Of a stretch of 64,000 bases of DNA, positions 62,642 to 64,000 are shown piece by piece (the first letter of the stretch is position 1; each line of letters opens with the position of its first letter). The notes beneath the pieces are model-generated. The model ran no database searches. It saw nothing but the letters and a program-made list of their open reading frames with translations, and was not told the origin of the DNA. The DNA is from Maritalea mobilis (GTDB taxonomy: Bacteria > Pseudomonadota > Alphaproteobacteria > Rhizobiales > Devosiaceae). The position numbers were made by a program, and so were the translations under genes. Location: positions 124,001-188,000 of the forward strand of contig NZ_SNYR01000002.1 in the NCBI RefSeq assembly GCF_004363175.1, given 5' to 3'.

Positions 62642-63601
62642 TTAGTCGTTGAGGGCCAACACGTCCGGTTGCTGGCTCCAATCTTTATACCAAGCGCGGA
62701 ACAAAGCATATTGTTGTTCAACGTAATTACGCTGGGCATCCGACAATTTGTCGGTTTCGTTGAAGTGCAATTCATATTCGCTGTCGCCGTTGAGCACCAT
62801 CAAATGCTTGTAATAAAGCACCAGATCTGCGCCCTCATCGAATGAGGACAGAACAGCCAAGGCTTCGTCCAGCTCATTGGCTTTTACCCGCGCAGCGGCG
62901 TTGCCAGTGGCTGCTTTTTGCGACAGGGCCACGAGGTGGAGCACTTCTTTTGGCAACGCATTGCCGATGCCTGTGATGGCACCACCTGCGCCGCAATTGA
63001 CAAAGCCGTGCACAACGGTTGTGTCCACGCCGATCATCAACGTCACTTCGTCGGATTGGCTGGTGATATATTCCGCGGCGTAGCGCAAATCGTCTTTGCC
63101 GCCGAACTCTTTGAATCCGACCAGATTCTTATGGTCTTTGCGCAGATCAAAGAACAAATCAGCACGGGTGGCGAAGCCATAATATGGGCTATTGTAAATC
63201 ACCGCTGGCAGATCAGGCGCTGCGTTCAAGATGCCCGCAAAGTGTGCGCGTTGCGCCGGGATGGATGTGCCACGTGACAGAACGCGCGGGATCACCATAA
63301 GGCCATGGGCGCCAACTTTTTGTGCGTGGGCAGCATGCTCTGCGGCGATTTTTGAGTTTACCGCGCCTGTGCCGACGATAGTTGGCACGCCAGCTTCCAC
63401 CAAACGGGCCACGCCTGTTTGACGCTCTTCATCGGTGAGCAACGGCCAATCACCCATTGAGCCGCAATACACAACGGCAGACATGCCCGCCTCAATCAAT
63501 TCTTTGCCCTTGCGCACCAACGCATCAAAGTCTGGCGTACGGTCCGCCTTACAGGGGGTCATCAAAGCTGGGATGCATCCCGTAAAAATATTCGCAGTCA
63601 T
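62642..63601 (-). CDS. Delta-1-pyrroline-4-hydroxy-2-carboxylate deaminase (DapA family)
   Basis: A 319-residue class I aldolase-fold protein of the dihydrodipicolinate synthase superfamily. The Schiff-base lysine is K164 in VGFKEFGGKD, with Y136/Y140 in VIYNSPYYG. The N-terminus (IFTGCIPALMTPCKADRTPDFDAL) and CGSMGDWPLLT match the hydroxyproline-pathway deaminases rather than lysine-pathway DapA. It converts pyrroline-4-hydroxy-2-carboxylate to 2,5-dioxopentanoate and ammonia. ATG 63601 follows AAAGGTGC. It is the first enzyme gene behind the ABC ATPase. Confidence 0.87.
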   Translation of the reverse strand: MTANIFTGCIPALMTPCKADRTPDFDALVRKGKELIEAGMSAVVYCGSMGDWPLLTDEERQTGVARLVEAGVPTIVGTGAVNSKIAAEHAAHAQKVGAHGLMVIPRVLSRGTSIPAQRAHFAGILNAAPDLPAVIYNSPYYGFATRADLFFDLRKDHKNLVGFKEFGGKDDLRYAAEYITSQSDEVTLMIGVDTTVVHGFVNCGAGGAITGIGNALPKEVLHLVALSQKAATGNAAARVKANELDEALAVLSSFDEGADLVLYYKHLMVLNGDSEYELHFNETDKLSDAQRNYVEQQYALFRAWYKDWSQQPDVLALND

Positions 63602-63684
63602 TGCACCTTTTCCTTCGCAATAGCTATCTCTTGGCAGGGCGATTCCGCCCTGCACAAATTCGTTCTGTTATTCTTATAGAAAAC

Positions 63685-64000
63685 CTATCGCACGTTGGCC
63701 AAAAACTTCGCCGTGTGCGCGCTTTCCGGTTTGCCGAAAATCTGTTCGGGTGGGCCAATTTCTTCCATCACACCTTGATGGAAGTAGGCCACGCGATCAC
63801 TCACATCACGGGCGAAGCCCATTTCGTGGGTGACGCAAATCATGGTCATGCCCTCTTCTGCCAAAAGCCGCATTGTGTCCAACACTTCGCCCACCAATTC
63901 AGGGTCCAGCGCAGATGTGGCTTCGTCAAACAGCATATATTCCGGCTCCATCGCCAAAGCGCGGGCGATGGCCAAACGCTGCTGCTGGCCGCCGGACAAG
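63685..64000 (-). CDS. Polar amino-acid ABC transporter ATPase, C-terminal part
   Basis: The last ~104 residues of a GlnQ/HisP-type ATPase; the rest lies beyond the window. It begins at the signature [17 protein letters not shown], followed by Walker B ([14 protein letters not shown]), the switch His in [11 protein letters not shown], and a normal end ...FLANVR. The unit probably imports hydroxyproline (or its betaine), judging from the catabolic genes immediately downstream. There are 83 bp between its stop and the deaminase start; no terminator is seen there. Confidence 0.88.
   Translation of the reverse strand, partial: LSGGQQQRLAIARALAMEPEYMLFDEATSALDPELVGEVLDTMRLLAEEGMTMICVTHEMGFARDVSDRVAYFHQGVMEEIGPPEQIFGKPESAHTAKFLANVR

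Noticed and set aside
1-64000. tRNA, rRNA, prophage, insertion sequence or attachment site
   Set aside because: No clover-leaf T-loop consensus in the intergenic gaps, no transposase, integrase or terminal repeats seen.

Overview
The window reads as a chromosomal segment of an alphaproteobacterium, most likely in the Hyphomicrobiales (Rhizobiales). The reasons are a RirA-type Rrf2 iron regulator, a DUF2865 protein, a PleC/DivJ-like histidine kinase, perfect and near-perfect CtrA boxes (TTAA-N7-TTAA), and gene orders I know from this order (ppx-rlmE, cysS-GFA-cimA, rpiA-DUF2059-gor). Base composition looks moderate by eye, and nothing suggests a recently acquired island. I see no rRNA, tRNA, CRISPR array, prophage or insertion sequence, and no gene-free stretch above about 300 bp.

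Layout. 1-5 kb: the end of rlmE, ppx, a membrane PAS-GGDEF-EAL protein, and a convergent RpfF-like (DSF synthase type) crotonase sharing a terminator with it. 5-13 kb: GST, nadC, cysQ, then a PadR-controlled RND efflux operon. 13-21 kb (minus strand): cysS-GFA-cimA, a large LysM protein that probably starts at CTG, and an ArsR/Atm1-like exporter pair with a perfect palindrome over the promoter. 21-24 kb: cytochrome c', a VOC protein behind twin palindromic operators, and a fumarylacetoacetase-family enzyme. 24-31 kb: DUF2865, gltX, nadE, an outer-membrane barrel, class II DAHP synthase with a possible leader peptide, and a VIT1/CCC1 transporter. 31-38 kb: redox and sugar-phosphate genes (quinone reductase, gor, rpiA), an L,D-transpeptidase, moaA (apparently leaderless), an Lrp regulator and a nuclease. 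38-44 kb: the histidine kinase, divergent cobT/cobS, a retropepsin-like protease and dusA. 44-51 kb: kdgK, rimK with an aspartoacylase-type partner, a DUF3772-MscS channel, and a PEP mutase-family enzyme.

Accessory interest sits in three places. The first is 51.1-54.6 kb, where a JmjC/cupin protein, a CelD/BioF2-type acyltransferase and a polysaccharide-type flippase lie in a row; I know no described pathway with this combination. The second is the rpfF-like/GGDEF-EAL pair, which places possible fatty-acid signal synthesis beside c-di-GMP turnover and behind a CtrA box. The third is 56.7-64 kb, a hydroxyproline catabolic operon: ABC importer ATPase, pyrroline-4-hydroxy-2-carboxylate deaminase, alpha-ketoglutarate semialdehyde dehydrogenase, D-hydroxyproline oxidase, 4-hydroxyproline epimerase, and both cis-3- and trans-3-hydroxyproline dehydratases. 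Together these would cover the three common hydroxyproline isomers. All function calls come from reading motifs and family resemblance; no search was run.
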